From Halobellus clavatus (GTDB lineage Archaea > Halobacteriota > Halobacteria > Halobacteriales > Haloferacaceae), in assembly GCF_900107195.1 (NCBI RefSeq), contig NZ_FNPB01000013.1, forward strand, positions 22,657 through 86,656: DNA of 64,000 nucleotides. The letters run 5' to 3'. A program made the translations under genes and the position numbers. Each line of letters opens with the position of its first letter. Positions within the stretch are counted from its first letter, which is position 1. Below the pieces are notes generated by a model. That model had not been told where the DNA came from. It was given only the letters and a program-made list of their open reading frames with translations, and ran no database searches. Shown here piece after piece: positions 16,848-26,471 of the stretch.

Positions 16848-18602
16848 CTACATCGACTCCGGGGCCTCGATTCCGAGGACGTCGAGCGCGTTGGCCACCG
16901 TGTGGCGGGCGGCCTCGACCAGGCCGAGTCGGGCAGCCGCGACCGCGTCGTCCTCGGCGTTGAGCACCGAACACTCGCGGTAGAAGGTGTTGAACGTCTC
17001 TGCGAACTCCCGGGCGAACGTCGCGACGACGTGCGGTTCCAGGTCGGCTGCGGCGCGCTCGATCACGACCGGGAACCGCGCCACGTCTTCGAGGAGCGCC
17101 AGTTCGGCATCGCTGTCGAGGACCGAGACGTCGGCCGAGGGCTCGATGCCCGCGTCAGCGGCTTCGCCCTCGATACCGCAACAGCGCGCGTGGACGTACT
17201 GGACGTACGGGGCCGACTGGGCCTCGAAGTCGAGCGCGCGCTCCCACTCGAAGGTGATCCCCTTGGTGGGCTGTTTCGAGACGATGTCGTAGCGGACTGC
17301 CCCGAGCCCGACCTGTCGAGCGATCCGATCGATGTCTGCTTCGTCGAGTTCGTCGTTCCTGATCCGCGAGTCGAGACGGTCTTCGACTTCCTCGCGAGCG
17401 CGCTGCACCGACTCGTCGAGGAGGTCGTCGAGATCCACGCCGGTCCCCTCGCGGGTCGACATTCCGCCTTCGGGGAGGTTCACCCACGAGTAGAACGTCT
17501 GTCGCAACTGGTCGGTGTCGTTGCCGAGGATCTCCAGTGCGGCTTCGAGTTGTTCGGCCTGGAGTTTGTGGTCCTCGCCGAGCACGGTGACCGCTTCGTC
17601 GAAGTGTTCGAACTTCCACTCGTGGTGTGCGAGGTCGCGGGTCGTATAGAGCGTGGTGTCGTCCGAGCGGAGGAAGACGAGGTTCTTCTCGAGATCGAAC
17701 GCGGAGAGATCCAGTTGCCAGGCGTCCTCCTCGTAGACGGCGTGGTCGGACTCCTTCAGGCGCGCGACGATCTCGTCGGCGTCGCCGTTTCGGATGAACG
17801 TGGTCTCTTTGACGAACTCGTCGAACGTCGCGGGCAGGCGTTCGAGCGACGTCCGCATCCCGCCGAGCACCTGATCGACGACGGTCGCGACCCGCTCGTA
17901 GGTGTCTTCGTCGCCCGCCTCGAGTCCCTGCATAATCTCGGCGATCTCCGCCTCGGCGGCCGCGACGTCCGCCTCGTCGGCAGACTCGAGGAAGGCGTTG
18001 CCCTCGCGGTAGTACCGGACGAGGTCGTAGTCGGCCCGGTCACGCTCCGGTTCGGGGAGTTCCGACTCGTCGAACGTCTCGTAGGCCCACGTGAACACCG
18101 CGATTTGTCGGCCAGCGTCGTTGACGTAGTAGTGCGTCTCCACGTCGTTGCCCGCGTACTCGAGCAGCCGGGCGACAGCGTCGCCGAAGATCGGATTGCG
18201 CGCACGTCCGACGTGGACCGGGCCGGTCGGGTTCGCACTGGTGTGTTCGACGACCACGGACTTCCCCGTCGCGGGGAGTTCGCCGTACGCCTCGTCTCGT
18301 CCGGCGGTCAGCGTATCCGCGTAGTACGCCTCCGAGACGTAGAAGTTCACGTACGGGCCCTGCGTGTCGACGTGGGCGACGTACTCGTAGTCGTCGGCAT
18401 CGATCTCAGCGGCGACGTCTTCGGCGACCGACGGCGGGGGCGCACCCACCTCGCTGGCGAGGCGGAACGCGACGCTCGAGGCCAGCGTCGCCGGCATCTC
18501 CGCCGGCGGTTCCTCGACGCCGAGGTCGTCGGTCGGGAGGTCGAGCGCAGTCAGCGCCGACTCGACCGCGGCCGCGACCTCGGAGCGGAAGGCTCTGAAC
18601 AT
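16848..18602 (-). CDS. argS: Arginyl-tRNA synthetase
   Basis: A 584-residue class I synthetase that charges tRNA-Arg. An N-terminal additional domain (Add1) precedes the HIGH-type motif, seen here as [22 protein letters not shown]. The catalytic core follows, then an alpha-helical anticodon-binding domain with HARCCGIE and the C-terminal end of the DALR type. The start [13 protein letters not shown] is the usual one for the family; the frame stays open 37 codons upstream, but that part is Arg/Ser-rich. It is divergent from rbkR. Confidence 0.95.
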   Translation of the reverse strand: MFRAFRSEVAAAVESALTALDLPTDDLGVEEPPAEMPATLASSVAFRLASEVGAPPPSVAEDVAAEIDADDYEYVAHVDTQGPYVNFYVSEAYYADTLTAGRDEAYGELPATGKSVVVEHTSANPTGPVHVGRARNPIFGDAVARLLEYAGNDVETHYYVNDAGRQIAVFTWAYETFDESELPEPERDRADYDLVRYYREGNAFLESADEADVAAAEAEIAEIMQGLEAGDEDTYERVATVVDQVLGGMRTSLERLPATFDEFVKETTFIRNGDADEIVARLKESDHAVYEEDAWQLDLSAFDLEKNLVFLRSDDTTLYTTRDLAHHEWKFEHFDEAVTVLGEDHKLQAEQLEAALEILGNDTDQLRQTFYSWVNLPEGGMSTREGTGVDLDDLLDESVQRAREEVEDRLDSRIRNDELDEADIDRIARQVGLGAVRYDIVSKQPTKGITFEWERALDFEAQSAPYVQYVHARCCGIEGEAADAGIEPSADVSVLDSDAELALLEDVARFPVVIERAAADLEPHVVATFAREFAETFNTFYRECSVLNAEDDAVAAARLGLVEAARHTVANALDVLGIEAPESM

Positions 18603-18770
18603 ACCCGCCGTTGTCGAACGGCGACTAAAGGCCTTTCCGAACGCTTCGCGGAGGGCGACGGCCGCGAGCCTCACCGGCTTCCGCGGAGACCGCTGCACCG
18701 ACGCTTTTACCACCGGCCTGGTGCAAGCCTGAACTAAGTCTCGAATCCGGGATTCACTGATGCCGCTCGT

Positions 18771-18786
18771 GTAACGATTCTGTTAC
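18771..18786. promoter_or_regulatory. Inverted repeat upstream of rbkR, possible operator
   Basis: GTAACGATTCTGTTAC is a perfect 5-bp inverted repeat with a 6-base spacer. It lies about 14 bases upstream of a TATA-like TTATTCTTA (18801-18809), which is itself about 27-35 bases before the rbkR ATG. The position fits an operator for the winged-helix domain of RbkR itself, so autoregulation is inferred. Confidence 0.4.
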
Positions 18787-18835
18787 GCTTCTCAAAGCCG
18801 TTATTCTTAACAGGGGCCACTCCCAAGTACCGATA

Positions 18836-19546
18836 ATGTCAGAATCGGCAGTCTCCACCGTCGGCCACGACGAGTTGGCGGCGCTGAAATTCGTCGCGCT
18901 CGAAGGCGGTCGGTCGGAGCCGGTCAAGATCTCCTGTTCCAGCCTCGCGTCGCGGCTCGACGCGTCGAGTCAGACCGCTTCGCGACGGCTTCAGCGCCTC
19001 GAAGAAGCCGGACACGTCGAACGCGACGTCGTCGCCGACGGGCAGTGGGTATCGCTCACGGAATCGGGCGAAGCCGCCCTGCACCGCGAATATTCTCACT
19101 ACCGGCGAATCTTCGAGGGGACGGACCCCTCGACGGTCGAACTCGAGGGGACGGTCACGAGCGGGATGGGCGAGGGGCGACACTACATTTCGCTGCCGGG
19201 CTATATGGAGCAGTTCACAGAGCGCCTCGGCTACGAGCCCTTCCCCGGCACGCTCAACGTCGATCTCACGGAGGACAGCATCCGATCGCGCTCGGCGATG
19301 GCGTCGCTGTCGGGGGTTCCGATCGACGGCTGGGAGGACGAGGAACGGACGTTTGGCCCCGCGACCTGTTACGCCGCGACCGTCGCTGCCGAGGACGGAA
19401 CCGCCGAGCCGACCCACATCATCGTCCCCGAGCGCACGCATCACGACGAGACCCAACTGGAGATCATCGCTCCGGTCCGACTCCGCGACGATCTGGACCT
19501 CGCGGACGGCGACACGGTGACGGTCGACGTGGAGGCGGTCGAATGA
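18836..19546 (+). CDS. rbkR: CTP-dependent riboflavin kinase fused to an HTH regulator (RbkR)
   Basis: A 236-residue, two-domain protein. Residues 1-85 form a winged helix ([27 protein letters not shown]). Residues 100-236 form the archaeal riboflavin kinase domain (DUF120) with [28 protein letters not shown] and PERTHH. The kinase makes FMN using CTP, not ATP. In other archaea RbkR both phosphorylates riboflavin and represses or activates riboflavin genes. Its stop overlaps the ribB ATG by three bases (ATGA), so enzyme, regulator and pathway gene share one message. Confidence 0.93.
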   Translation: MSESAVSTVGHDELAALKFVALEGGRSEPVKISCSSLASRLDASSQTASRRLQRLEEAGHVERDVVADGQWVSLTESGEAALHREYSHYRRIFEGTDPSTVELEGTVTSGMGEGRHYISLPGYMEQFTERLGYEPFPGTLNVDLTEDSIRSRSAMASLSGVPIDGWEDEERTFGPATCYAATVAAEDGTAEPTHIIVPERTHHDETQLEIIAPVRLRDDLDLADGDTVTVDVEAVE

Positions 19547-20250
19547 CGCGGACGACGACCGACGTCACGAGCGACGCCGAGGGCGACGGCGCGAGCGCTG
19601 TCGATCGGGCCATCGACGCGTTCCGTCGCGGCGAACCGGTGCTCGTCCACGACGCTGCCGATCGCGAAGGCGAGACCGACATCATCTATCCGGGCGGCGC
19701 GGTCGACGCCGAGGCTATCGTCCACCTCCGGGCCGACGCGGGCGGACTGATCTGTGCGGCCGTCTCTCACGACGTCGCGGAGACGATCGAACTTCCGTTC
19801 CTGGAGGACGAACTCGATCACCCGGCGGCCGCGGATCACGAACTCGGCTACGACGATCGCTCGTCGTTCTCGCTGCCGGTGAACCACCGGGAGACCTTCA
19901 CCGGCATCACTGACGACGACCGTGCGCTCACGATCCGTCGGCTCGCGGGGGTCGCAAAGCAGGCGAGTACCGGCAACTACGACGCCGAGGACTTCGCGGC
20001 CGACTTCCGGACGCCCGGCCACGTGCACGTGCTCCGAGGCGCGCCCGACCTGTTGTCGGACCGCCGCGGGCACACCGAACTGGGCCTCGCGCTCGCGGAC
20101 GCCGCGGGGCTCCCTCCCGCGGTCGTCGTCTGTGAGATGCTGGACGAGGAGTCCGGCGGTGCGCGGACGCCGGCCGCCGCGCGCGAGTACGCGCGTCGTA
20201 ACGATTTCGTCTACGTCGAGGGCGCGGCACTGATCGAGCGGTTGGAGTAA
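19543..20250 (+). CDS. ribB: 3,4-dihydroxy-2-butanone-4-phosphate synthase
   Basis: A 235-residue enzyme making the four-carbon riboflavin precursor from ribulose 5-phosphate. Visible motifs are the acidic loop [12 protein letters not shown], the stretch around [19 protein letters not shown], and [11 protein letters not shown] with a downstream [10 protein letters not shown]. It starts with an ATG overlapping the rbkR stop. The product is condensed to lumazine by enzymes not in this window. Confidence 0.93.
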   Translation: MTRTTTDVTSDAEGDGASAVDRAIDAFRRGEPVLVHDAADREGETDIIYPGGAVDAEAIVHLRADAGGLICAAVSHDVAETIELPFLEDELDHPAAADHELGYDDRSSFSLPVNHRETFTGITDDDRALTIRRLAGVAKQASTGNYDAEDFAADFRTPGHVHVLRGAPDLLSDRRGHTELGLALADAAGLPPAVVVCEMLDEESGGARTPAAAREYARRNDFVYVEGAALIERLE

Positions 20251-20344
20251 CTGAGGACGGTGCGCCCGTGACCCGGGCGTGACCGAACACCGCGGTGCCG
20301 CACCCGTACCGACGCTGAACCCCCAGCGCCTCGTTCGCTTACTG

Positions 20345-20351
20345 TTATATA
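20345..20351 (+). promoter_or_regulatory. TATA box of ilvE
   Basis: TTATATA lies 25-31 bases before the ilvE ATG at 20376, again implying a leaderless message. Confidence 0.55.
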
Positions 20352-20375
20352 CCCCAGGGTGCAATTCGGGAGTAT

Positions 20376-21305
20376 ATGGGATTCGACGAGATGGACGTCG
20401 ATACGATCTGGCAGGACGGTTCGTTCGTCGACTGGGACGACGCGACGGTTCACGTTCTCACGCACGGTCTCCACTACGGGAGCGGCGTCTTCGAGGGCGT
20501 CCGCTGCTACGACACCGAGAACGGTCCAGCGCTCTTCCGCTGGGAGGAGCACCTCGATCGCTTCTTCGAGTCGACGAAGCCGTACGATATGGAGTTACCG
20601 TACTCCCGTGAGGAACTCACCCAGGCGACACTCGAACTCGTCCGTCGCGAGGAACTGGAGTCGTGTTACATTCGCCCGGTGGCCTTCTACGGGTACGGAT
20701 CGCTCGGCGTCAGCCCGAAGGACAACCCCGTGAACGTCGCGATCGCGGCGTGGCCGTGGGGTACGTACCTGGGTGAAGCCGCGCTCGAAGAGGGCGTCGA
20801 AGTGATGATCTCCTCGTGGCGCAAGCACGCCTCCAGTCAGATCCCCACGAACGCGAAGACGACCGGTCTCTACGTCAACTCGATGCTCGCCGGCGAGGAG
20901 GCCCGCCGAAACGGCTACACCGAGGCGATCGTCCTCAACAAGGAGGGCAACGTCGCCGAGGGCCCCGGCGAGAACATCTTCCTCGTCCGCGACGGGGAAA
21001 TCTACACCCCTGGCCTCGCCCAGAGCATCCTCGACGGCATCACCCGGAACACCGTGATCGAACTGGCTCGCGAGCGGGGCTACACGGTCCACGACCAGGC
21101 GACGATCTCCCGCGGCGAACTCAACACGGCGGACGAACTGTTCTTCTCGGGCACCGCGGCGGAGGTGACGCCGATCCGCAAGGTCGACAACGTCGAGATC
21201 GGCAACGGATCGCGCGGCCCCGTTACCGAGGAACTCCAGCAGGCGTTCTTCGATCTGGTCGAGCGGCGGAATGACGACCACGACGAGTGGTTCACCTACG
21301 TCTGA
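20376..21305 (+). CDS. ilvE: Branched-chain amino acid aminotransferase
   Basis: A 309-residue class IV PLP aminotransferase. It swaps the amino group between glutamate and the 2-keto acids of Leu, Ile and Val. Seen: HGLHYGSGVFEGVRCY at the N-terminus, RPVAFYGYGSLGV, the PLP-lysine region SSQIPTNAKTTGLYVNS, the phosphate-binding AEGPGENIF, and the C-terminal FFSGTAAEVTPI. Length is normal. It stands alone with its own promoter and converges on two small membrane-protein genes. Confidence 0.95.
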   Translation: MGFDEMDVDTIWQDGSFVDWDDATVHVLTHGLHYGSGVFEGVRCYDTENGPALFRWEEHLDRFFESTKPYDMELPYSREELTQATLELVRREELESCYIRPVAFYGYGSLGVSPKDNPVNVAIAAWPWGTYLGEAALEEGVEVMISSWRKHASSQIPTNAKTTGLYVNSMLAGEEARRNGYTEAIVLNKEGNVAEGPGENIFLVRDGEIYTPGLAQSILDGITRNTVIELARERGYTVHDQATISRGELNTADELFFSGTAAEVTPIRKVDNVEIGNGSRGPVTEELQQAFFDLVERRNDDHDEWFTYV

Positions 21306-21374
21306 GTCGGACTCCCGACGCTAGCGCGATCGGCGTCCAGCACAACGGGCCGACGGCGACCGCTGTGTGGTGTG

Positions 21375-21548
21375 CTACGCCGCCTGTTTCAGAATCTGGG
21401 GAGTGACCACGAGTTCGAGGGCCGCAATCCCGAGCGCGACCCAGCGTATCGTGCCGTCGAGAAACGCAAACGCGACAACCGCGACCGCAGCGGCACTCAT
21501 CAGACTCATTCCGTAGCGAACCACCGGACTGTCGAGCGGGGAGGGCAT
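21375..21548 (-). CDS. 57-residue two-span membrane protein
   Basis: The minus strand encodes a protein starting MPSPLDSPVVRYGMSLMSA, with two hydrophobic stretches (about residues 14-30 and 35-52) joined by a DGTIRW turn and ending LKQAA. Codon bias is normal. An AT-rich TATA-like element (about 21572-21581) precedes the ATG by 24-33 bases. It follows the DUF502 gene on the same strand. A plus-strand frame over the same bases is Arg-rich and is rejected. I do not recognise the family. Confidence 0.55.
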   Translation of the reverse strand: MPSPLDSPVVRYGMSLMSAAAVAVVAFAFLDGTIRWVALGIAALELVVTPQILKQAA

Positions 21549-21601
21549 ACAGGTGTCTCTTTGAGCCGAATCAAATAATTGTAGCTTTTCGTCGCGGACG
21601 G

Positions 21602-22189
21602 CTAGTCCTCAGAGCGGGTGTCGATATCGATCGGTGGGGTGCGCTCTTCTTCGCCGAAACCGGCAGACAGCACTCGGGTGAGGGCCTCCTCGACGCGTTC
21701 GTCGGTCTCGGTGATGTCCGCGGGATCGACTTCCATCACGAATCCAGTCGTGATGTTCGGCGCGGTCGGCATAAACAGCACCACGCGCCCGTCGTCGGTG
21801 GTCTTGCCCGTCTTGAACGCCGTCATTCGCATCCCGTCCCAGGGTTCGACTTTCACCGGCTTCTGGAGGTCTTCGGTACCGGAGACGGCCGTTTCGACGG
21901 CCAGTTTCGACGCGTTGTACAGCACGCGAATGAGCGGAACCCGGTTCATCGCCGCGTCGAGATACGACTCGAACAACCGTCCCACGGTGGTCCGCATCAG
22001 GTAGCCGACGGAGAACACGAGCATCACGAACACCGTGACGGCGACGACGAACCCGATCGGACCCGGGAGCTGTTGAATGACGGGGAGGTCGACGATCCGC
22101 GAGTAGAAGTAATTCAGGACGAACAGGATGACGAGTACCGGTGCCAGGACGATCAGCCCGCTTGCGAAATCACGCCTCCACGAAGACAT
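21602..22189 (-). CDS. DUF502 family membrane protein
   Basis: A 195-residue protein with two N-terminal membrane spans (DFASGLIVLAPVLVILFVLNY and GFVVAVTVFVMLVFSVGYLM). A soluble C-terminal part contains RVPLIRVLYNASKLAVE and VVLFMPTAPNITTGFV, the hallmarks of DUF502. The start MSSWRRDF leaves the first span next to the N-terminus; the 50 further open codons upstream look non-coding. Family members are widespread in bacteria and archaea without an agreed function. Confidence 0.88.
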   Translation of the reverse strand: MSSWRRDFASGLIVLAPVLVILFVLNYFYSRIVDLPVIQQLPGPIGFVVAVTVFVMLVFSVGYLMRTTVGRLFESYLDAAMNRVPLIRVLYNASKLAVETAVSGTEDLQKPVKVEPWDGMRMTAFKTGKTTDDGRVVLFMPTAPNITTGFVMEVDPADITETDERVEEALTRVLSAGFGEEERTPPIDIDTRSED

Positions 22190-22447
22190 CTGTCGACTGT
22201 AACTGCCCCCGCGGGGGTAAAGAGGCTGCCGCCCTGCGGAGGCCAGACCGTGTCTCGTCGAACAGGCCACGGCCGATGGCGGTGCCCGACACGTGCCGGA
22301 CGACCTCGTTCGCGACCGACGAGATCGTCTGTTTCCCACGCTTGCGACGTCGTGATCGGCTCCCCGTCATATCGCGGCGCTCGTCGAGTAATCGCAGAGC
22401 CGTGGCGCGGCCTGAACACTTTTGCGTGACCACGTCCAACGACGGCT

Positions 22448-22609
22448 ATGCCCGTGATGTCGACCGACGACTTTTCCATCCACACCGACGGGTGCGAACG
22501 CTACGGCGATGGGATGCCGATCTCTGACCTCCCCGACGAGGTCGATTCCCTGGAAGATCTCGACTGTCAATGCTGGGACGGATTCGACTCGCTCGAGGAG
22601 GCGACCTGA
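22448..22609 (+). CDS. 53-residue acidic Cys-containing protein
   Basis: A short frame encodes MPVMSTDDFSIHTDGCERYG and ends CQCWDGFDSLEEAT. It is strongly acidic, with a Cys at 16 and a CQC pair at 40-42, spacing that could bind a metal. It ends 112 bases before carS on the same strand. A second ATG three codons downstream is an alternative start. Tiny acidic Cys proteins are common in haloarchaea, but I cannot name this one. Confidence 0.55.
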   Translation: MPVMSTDDFSIHTDGCERYGDGMPISDLPDEVDSLEDLDCQCWDGFDSLEEAT

Positions 22610-22720
22610 CGCGACCGGTCGAGCGGAAGCACCCCGATTCCGTCGACGGTCGACACGGGATCGGCGGACGCGACGCGCGAACCGTGGACACTTTTGTGGT
22701 CGCCCGCTGGACGCGGTACT

Positions 22721-23263
22721 ATGCTGCTCGAGCTGGTGGCCGTCGCGTTCTGGGCGATGTTGCCCGCGTACGTTCCCAACAACGTCGCCGTCCTCGCCGG
22801 CGGGGGCACGCCGATCGACAGCGGTCGGACGATGGGCGGTCGCCGCCTCCTGGGCGATGGAAAGACCTGGCGCGGGACGGCGGTCGGCACCCTCGCCGGC
22901 TTCGTCCTCGCACAGGCTCTCACCGCCCTCGCGCCGGTCGTCCTCCGAACGACGGGAGTCGCCGTCCCGACGTTTCCGGTCACGGCGGCGTTCGGCCTCG
23001 CGTTCGGCGCGATGCTCGGCGACATCACGGCCTCGTTCCTCAAGCGCCGGACCGGCCGCGAACGCGGGGCGTCGTTCCCGGTCGTCGATCAACTCGATTT
23101 CGTCGCCGGCGCGCTCGGCTGCGCCGCACTCTTGGATTTCGCGTGGTTCAGTACGACGTTCTCCCTCCCCGTGCTCGGCGTCGTCGTCGTCCTCACACCG
23201 GTGTTGCACGTCGCCACCAACGTCGTCGCGTACGTGCTCGGGCTGAAAGACGAGCCCTACTAA
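22721..23263 (+). CDS. carS: CDP-archaeol synthase
   Basis: A 180-residue membrane enzyme that activates digeranylgeranylglyceryl phosphate with CTP, making the precursor of archaeal polar lipids. Features are [19 protein letters not shown], the cytosolic [13 protein letters not shown] loop and [12 protein letters not shown], with four to five spans around them. These match CarS (DUF46). The ATG at 22721 gives [13 protein letters not shown]. carS followed by pyrE2 is also the Haloferax order. Confidence 0.94.
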   Translation: MLLELVAVAFWAMLPAYVPNNVAVLAGGGTPIDSGRTMGGRRLLGDGKTWRGTAVGTLAGFVLAQALTALAPVVLRTTGVAVPTFPVTAAFGLAFGAMLGDITASFLKRRTGRERGASFPVVDQLDFVAGALGCAALLDFAWFSTTFSLPVLGVVVVLTPVLHVATNVVAYVLGLKDEPY

Positions 23264-23267
23264 CCCA

Positions 23268-23340
23268 CCTTTTTCTCGGGGGTCCTCGGCCGCGCGAAGC
23301 GCGGCCTCGAACCCCCGACAAAAACCTGGAGGGAAAAAGG
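23268..23340. other. Three-tier nested inverted repeat after carS
   Basis: Five bases after the carS stop, three perfect 8-bp helices nest: 23268-23275 with 23333-23340 (CCTTTTTC/GAAAAAGG), 23276-23283 with 23311-23318 (TCGGGGGT/ACCCCCGA), and 23288-23295 with 23299-23306 (GGCCGCGC/GCGCGGCC, loop GAA). It could be a terminator, a processing or stability hairpin, or an old palindromic insertion. The bases from 23341 to the pyrE2 promoter hold no gene I can support; they are CT-rich. Confidence 0.6.
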
Positions 23341-23533
23341 CCGCTCGGCTCGCTCTGCGTGCCTCGCGGTCTGCCACCTAGCGACTCCGCTTCCGCTACC
23401 GCCACCGCTCCGCTTCCGCACTCCGGCCGCACCGCGATAGTGTGGCCTTCTGTGGGGACTGCCTGTGACGCCGCTGTTCGTTTCTGTGTGGCTCGACGGC
23501 TGGCTGGGTCCGCCGCTGACCCGAACCGTCCCG

Positions 23534-23540
23534 TTTAAAC
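23534..23540 (+). promoter_or_regulatory. TATA box of pyrE2
   Basis: TTTAAAC lies 25-31 bases before the ATG at 23565. This supports that start over the in-frame codon nine bases upstream, which would fall in the leader. Confidence 0.55.
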
Positions 23541-23564
23541 GCCTCCCACGCGCTCTTGTGGCTA

Positions 23565-24092
23565 ATGACGAACGACGAACTCATCGCCGCGCTCCGCGAC
23601 GCGGACGCTGTCAAGTTCGGAGAGTTCGAACTCTCGCACGGCGGCACCTCGGAGTACTACGTCGACAAGTACCTCTTCGAGACCGACCCGCACTGCCTCG
23701 ACCTCATCGCCGAGGCGTTCGCGGCGGAGCTCACCGAGGAGAAGCTCGCCGGCGTCGCCCTCGGTGCCGTCCCGCTCGTCGCCGTCACGAGCGTCGAGAC
23801 GGGGAAGCCCTACGTCATCGCGCGGAAGCAAGCCAAAGAGTACGGCACCGGCAACCGTATCGAAGGCCGACTCGCCGACGGCGAGGAGGTCGTCGTCCTC
23901 GAAGACATCGCCACGACCGGCAAGAGCGCGCTCGATGCGGTCGAAGCGCTGCGCGAGGCGGGCGCAGTCGTGGATCGCGTCTGCGTCGTCGTCGACCGAC
24001 AGGAGGGCGCAGCGGAGCGACTCGCCGAGGCCGACGTGGCACTCGACGCGCTCGTCACGGCCGAGGATCTGCTGGCCGACGAGTCGAACTGA
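23565..24092 (+). CDS. pyrE2: Orotate phosphoribosyltransferase
   Basis: A 175-residue enzyme joining orotate to PRPP to give OMP in pyrimidine synthesis. Seen: the N-terminal [14 protein letters not shown] region, the flexible-loop sequence [18 protein letters not shown], and the PRPP-binding motif [14 protein letters not shown]. This is the haloarchaeal PyrE2 type, whose Haloferax version is the familiar uracil marker. It is followed by a hairpin and then gfcR. Confidence 0.94.
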   Translation: MTNDELIAALRDADAVKFGEFELSHGGTSEYYVDKYLFETDPHCLDLIAEAFAAELTEEKLAGVALGAVPLVAVTSVETGKPYVIARKQAKEYGTGNRIEGRLADGEEVVVLEDIATTGKSALDAVEALREAGAVVDRVCVVVDRQEGAAERLAEADVALDALVTAEDLLADESN

Positions 24093-24120
24093 GTAGTCGA
24101 GGCCCCAGCCGCGCGGTGTC

Positions 24121-24138
24121 TGACCACGTTCGTGGTTA
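24121..24138 (+). terminator. Hairpin downstream of pyrE2
   Basis: TGACCACGTTCGTGGTTA folds into a 7-bp stem (one G-T pair) with loop GTTC, and is followed by a short T-containing run (TTTC). It lies 29 bases after the pyrE2 stop. Archaeal termination often needs only a T-tract, so the role is uncertain. Confidence 0.35.
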
Positions 24139-24195
24139 TTTCGCGGGCGTTCCGTATCGACGTATTCATACTTGCGTACCTTCGCACATCGTGAT

Positions 24196-24915
24196 ATGAA
24201 CAGAGCGGAGAAAGCGGCCTTCCAACTGCAGGCTGTCGCCGTCCTTCGGATGCTCAAGGAGACCCGGACGTACGACGAACTCGCCGAACTCACCGAGCTT
24301 CCCCCCGGTGATCTCAACCGGTACGTCAACGGGCACGTCCTCCCGGGCATCGAGCGCGCCCGCGACGTCGTCGACGGCGTCGGTCGCGACGCACTCGCCG
24401 CAGAACTGCGCGCCCGCGTCGAGTTCGACGACGAGGGATACGTCGACAACTCCAGTATCGTCTTCGATCAGTCCTTCCTCGATCTCGTCGCTCCGGTCGC
24501 CGCCAACGCGCTCGGTTTCGAGCGCCCCGACGTCGTCCTGACCGCCGCGACAGACGGCATCACGCTCGGCGCGGCGATGGCCGGCTACTTCGACGCCCGC
24601 GTCGCGTACGCGAAGAAATCCAAGGAGACGGCCGTCGAAGAGTTCATCGAGTCGCGCCAGCGCCTCGCCTCCGGGATCGAACTCACCTACTACCTCCCGA
24701 GCCGGGCCATCGCCCGCGGAGAGAACGTCCTCGTCGTCGACGACCTCATCCGTTCGGGTGAGACACAGGAACTGCTCCTCGACATCGTGGCGCAGGCGGG
24801 AGCCGACGTCACGGGCGTCTTCGCGCTCATCGCGGTCGGAGACGAGGGGACCGGGCGAGCGCGTGAACTCACCGACGCTCCGGTGGGTGCGCTCTCGACG
24901 TTCGACGCCGAGTGA
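24196..24915 (+). CDS. gfcR: Transcriptional regulator GfcR (phosphoribosyltransferase-like)
   Basis: A 239-residue protein. An N-terminal helix-turn-helix (YDELAELTELPPGDLNRYVNG) is joined to a PRTase-type domain with the PRPP loop VLVVDDLIRSGETQ and AAMAGYFDARVAYAKKSKE. This PurR-like plan is GfcR, reported in haloarchaea as a regulator of glycolysis and sugar-degradation genes. It may sense a phosphorylated metabolite with the PRTase fold. A TGCG-N6-CGCA inverted repeat at 24173-24186 just before the ATG could be its own site. A purine permease follows. Confidence 0.88.
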   Translation: MNRAEKAAFQLQAVAVLRMLKETRTYDELAELTELPPGDLNRYVNGHVLPGIERARDVVDGVGRDALAAELRARVEFDDEGYVDNSSIVFDQSFLDLVAPVAANALGFERPDVVLTAATDGITLGAAMAGYFDARVAYAKKSKETAVEEFIESRQRLASGIELTYYLPSRAIARGENVLVVDDLIRSGETQELLLDIVAQAGADVTGVFALIAVGDEGTGRARELTDAPVGALSTFDAE

Positions 24916-24987
24916 GCGGCCTGAGCGGCTGTCGATCCCGATAGAAACCCTTATCGGTTTCATCGAAGGTATGCTCAGACGTGCATT

Positions 24988-26400
24988 ATGGGAGTCTCTG
25001 AATCCCTCGAACGTTTCTTTGATGTGCAAGAACACGGATCGTCGGTCCGGACCGAGATTCTCGCCGGGGTGACGACGTTCCTGACGATGTCGTACATCGT
25101 CGTCGTCAACCCCTCGATCCTGACTGATCAACCGGGGATCCCCGGCCCCGACGGCATCGCGATCGCTGGGATGTCGGCGGGGGAGGTCCAGTCGATGATC
25201 GCGGTGGTCACGATCATCGCGGCCGCGACGGCGACGTTCGTCATGGCGGTCTACGCCAACCGCCCGTTCGCACAGGCCCCGGGGCTCGGTCTCAACGCGT
25301 TCTTCGCGTTCACGGTCGTCGGCGCACTCGGCATCCCCTGGCAGACGGCGCTCGCTGCCGTCGTCGTCGAAGGAATCATCTTCATCATCCTGACCGCGAT
25401 CGGTGCCCGAGAGTACGTCATCGGCCTGTTCCCGGAACCGGTCAAGTTCGCCGTCGGAACCGGCATCGGGCTCTTTCTGGCGATCATCGGCCTCCAGGCG
25501 ATGGGCATCGTCGTCGACGACGGCACGACGCTCGTGACGCTGGGTTCGGTCGCGTCGGACCCGGTCGCGATCATCTCCGTCGTCGGACTGTTCTTCACGT
25601 TCGCGCTCTACGCCCGGAACGTCCCGGGGTCGATCATCCTCGGGATCCTCGGGACGACGGTCGTCGGGTGGGCGATCACCACGTTCGGCCCGATCACGCC
25701 GGAGGCCGGTCTCGTGGCCGGGTCGACGTCGGTCACCTACGACATCACGCCGCTGGCCGGGGCGTTCGTCTCGGGACTCGCGCAGGTCGAGGCGTTCACG
25801 TTCGCCCTCGTGGTCTTCACGTTCTTCTTCGTCGATTTCTTCGACACTGCGGGCACGCTCGTCGGAGTCGGTCAGGCCGGCGGCTTCCTAGACGAAGACG
25901 GAAATCTCCCCGACATCGACAAACCGCTGATGGCTGACGCTATCGGCACCACCGTCGGGGGGATGCTCGGGACCTCGACGGTCACGACGTACATCGAGTC
26001 CGCTACCGGCGTCGAGGAAGGCGGTCGAACCGGACTGACCGCGCTCACCGTCGCCGTGCTGTTCGTCCTCTCGCTGGCGATCGTGCCGCTCGCGGCGGCG
26101 ATCCCGCAGTACGCCTCCCACATCGCCCTGGTCGTCATCGGCGTCGTGATGCTCAGGAACGTCGTCGACATCGCGTGGAACGACCTCACGCAGGCGATCC
26201 CGGCCGGGATGACCATCCTCGTGATGCCCTTCGCGTACTCTATCGCGTACGGCATCGCCGCGGGGATCGTCTCATACCCCCTGATCAAACTCGCCGCCGG
26301 CGAACGCAGGGACGTTCGACTCGGCCACTGGGCGCTGGCGGGCGCGTTCGTCGTCTACTTCGTCGTGCGGACCGGCGGGATCCTCACCGCGCAGGTGTAA
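24988..26400 (+). CDS. NCS2 family (AzgA-like) purine permease
   Basis: A 470-residue transporter with 12-14 spans. The AzgA-type N-terminus EILAGVTTFLTMSYIVVVNP, then PFAQAPGLGLNAFFAFTVV, and FFFVDFFDTAGTLVGV followed by GTSTVTTYIESATGVEEGGRTG all match hypoxanthine/guanine/adenine permeases. Exact substrate cannot be read. It lies 72 bases after gfcR on the same strand, near a nucleotide-salvage type neighbourhood (pyrE2, gfcR). Confidence 0.9.
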   Translation: MGVSESLERFFDVQEHGSSVRTEILAGVTTFLTMSYIVVVNPSILTDQPGIPGPDGIAIAGMSAGEVQSMIAVVTIIAAATATFVMAVYANRPFAQAPGLGLNAFFAFTVVGALGIPWQTALAAVVVEGIIFIILTAIGAREYVIGLFPEPVKFAVGTGIGLFLAIIGLQAMGIVVDDGTTLVTLGSVASDPVAIISVVGLFFTFALYARNVPGSIILGILGTTVVGWAITTFGPITPEAGLVAGSTSVTYDITPLAGAFVSGLAQVEAFTFALVVFTFFFVDFFDTAGTLVGVGQAGGFLDEDGNLPDIDKPLMADAIGTTVGGMLGTSTVTTYIESATGVEEGGRTGLTALTVAVLFVLSLAIVPLAAAIPQYASHIALVVIGVVMLRNVVDIAWNDLTQAIPAGMTILVMPFAYSIAYGIAAGIVSYPLIKLAAGERRDVRLGHWALAGAFVVYFVVRTGGILTAQV

Positions 26401-26471
26401 CGGCGATCCGCCCGGGCCGCTGCGGGCTGCGGACCGCAAGAGATTCAGGAGCCACATCCCGAATCGCTCGT

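Noticed and set aside
16845..18737. A plus-strand frame of about 630 codons opposite argS
   Set aside because: The minus strand is plainly arginyl-tRNA synthetase; the plus frame has no family features.
21372..21578. A 68-codon plus-strand gene after ilvE
   Set aside because: The minus strand encodes a hydrophobic two-span protein with normal codon bias; the plus frame is charged and Arg-rich.
22367..23377. A minus-strand frame of about 335 codons opposite carS
   Set aside because: CarS on the plus strand is certain; the minus frame is His/Arg/Asp-rich shadow.
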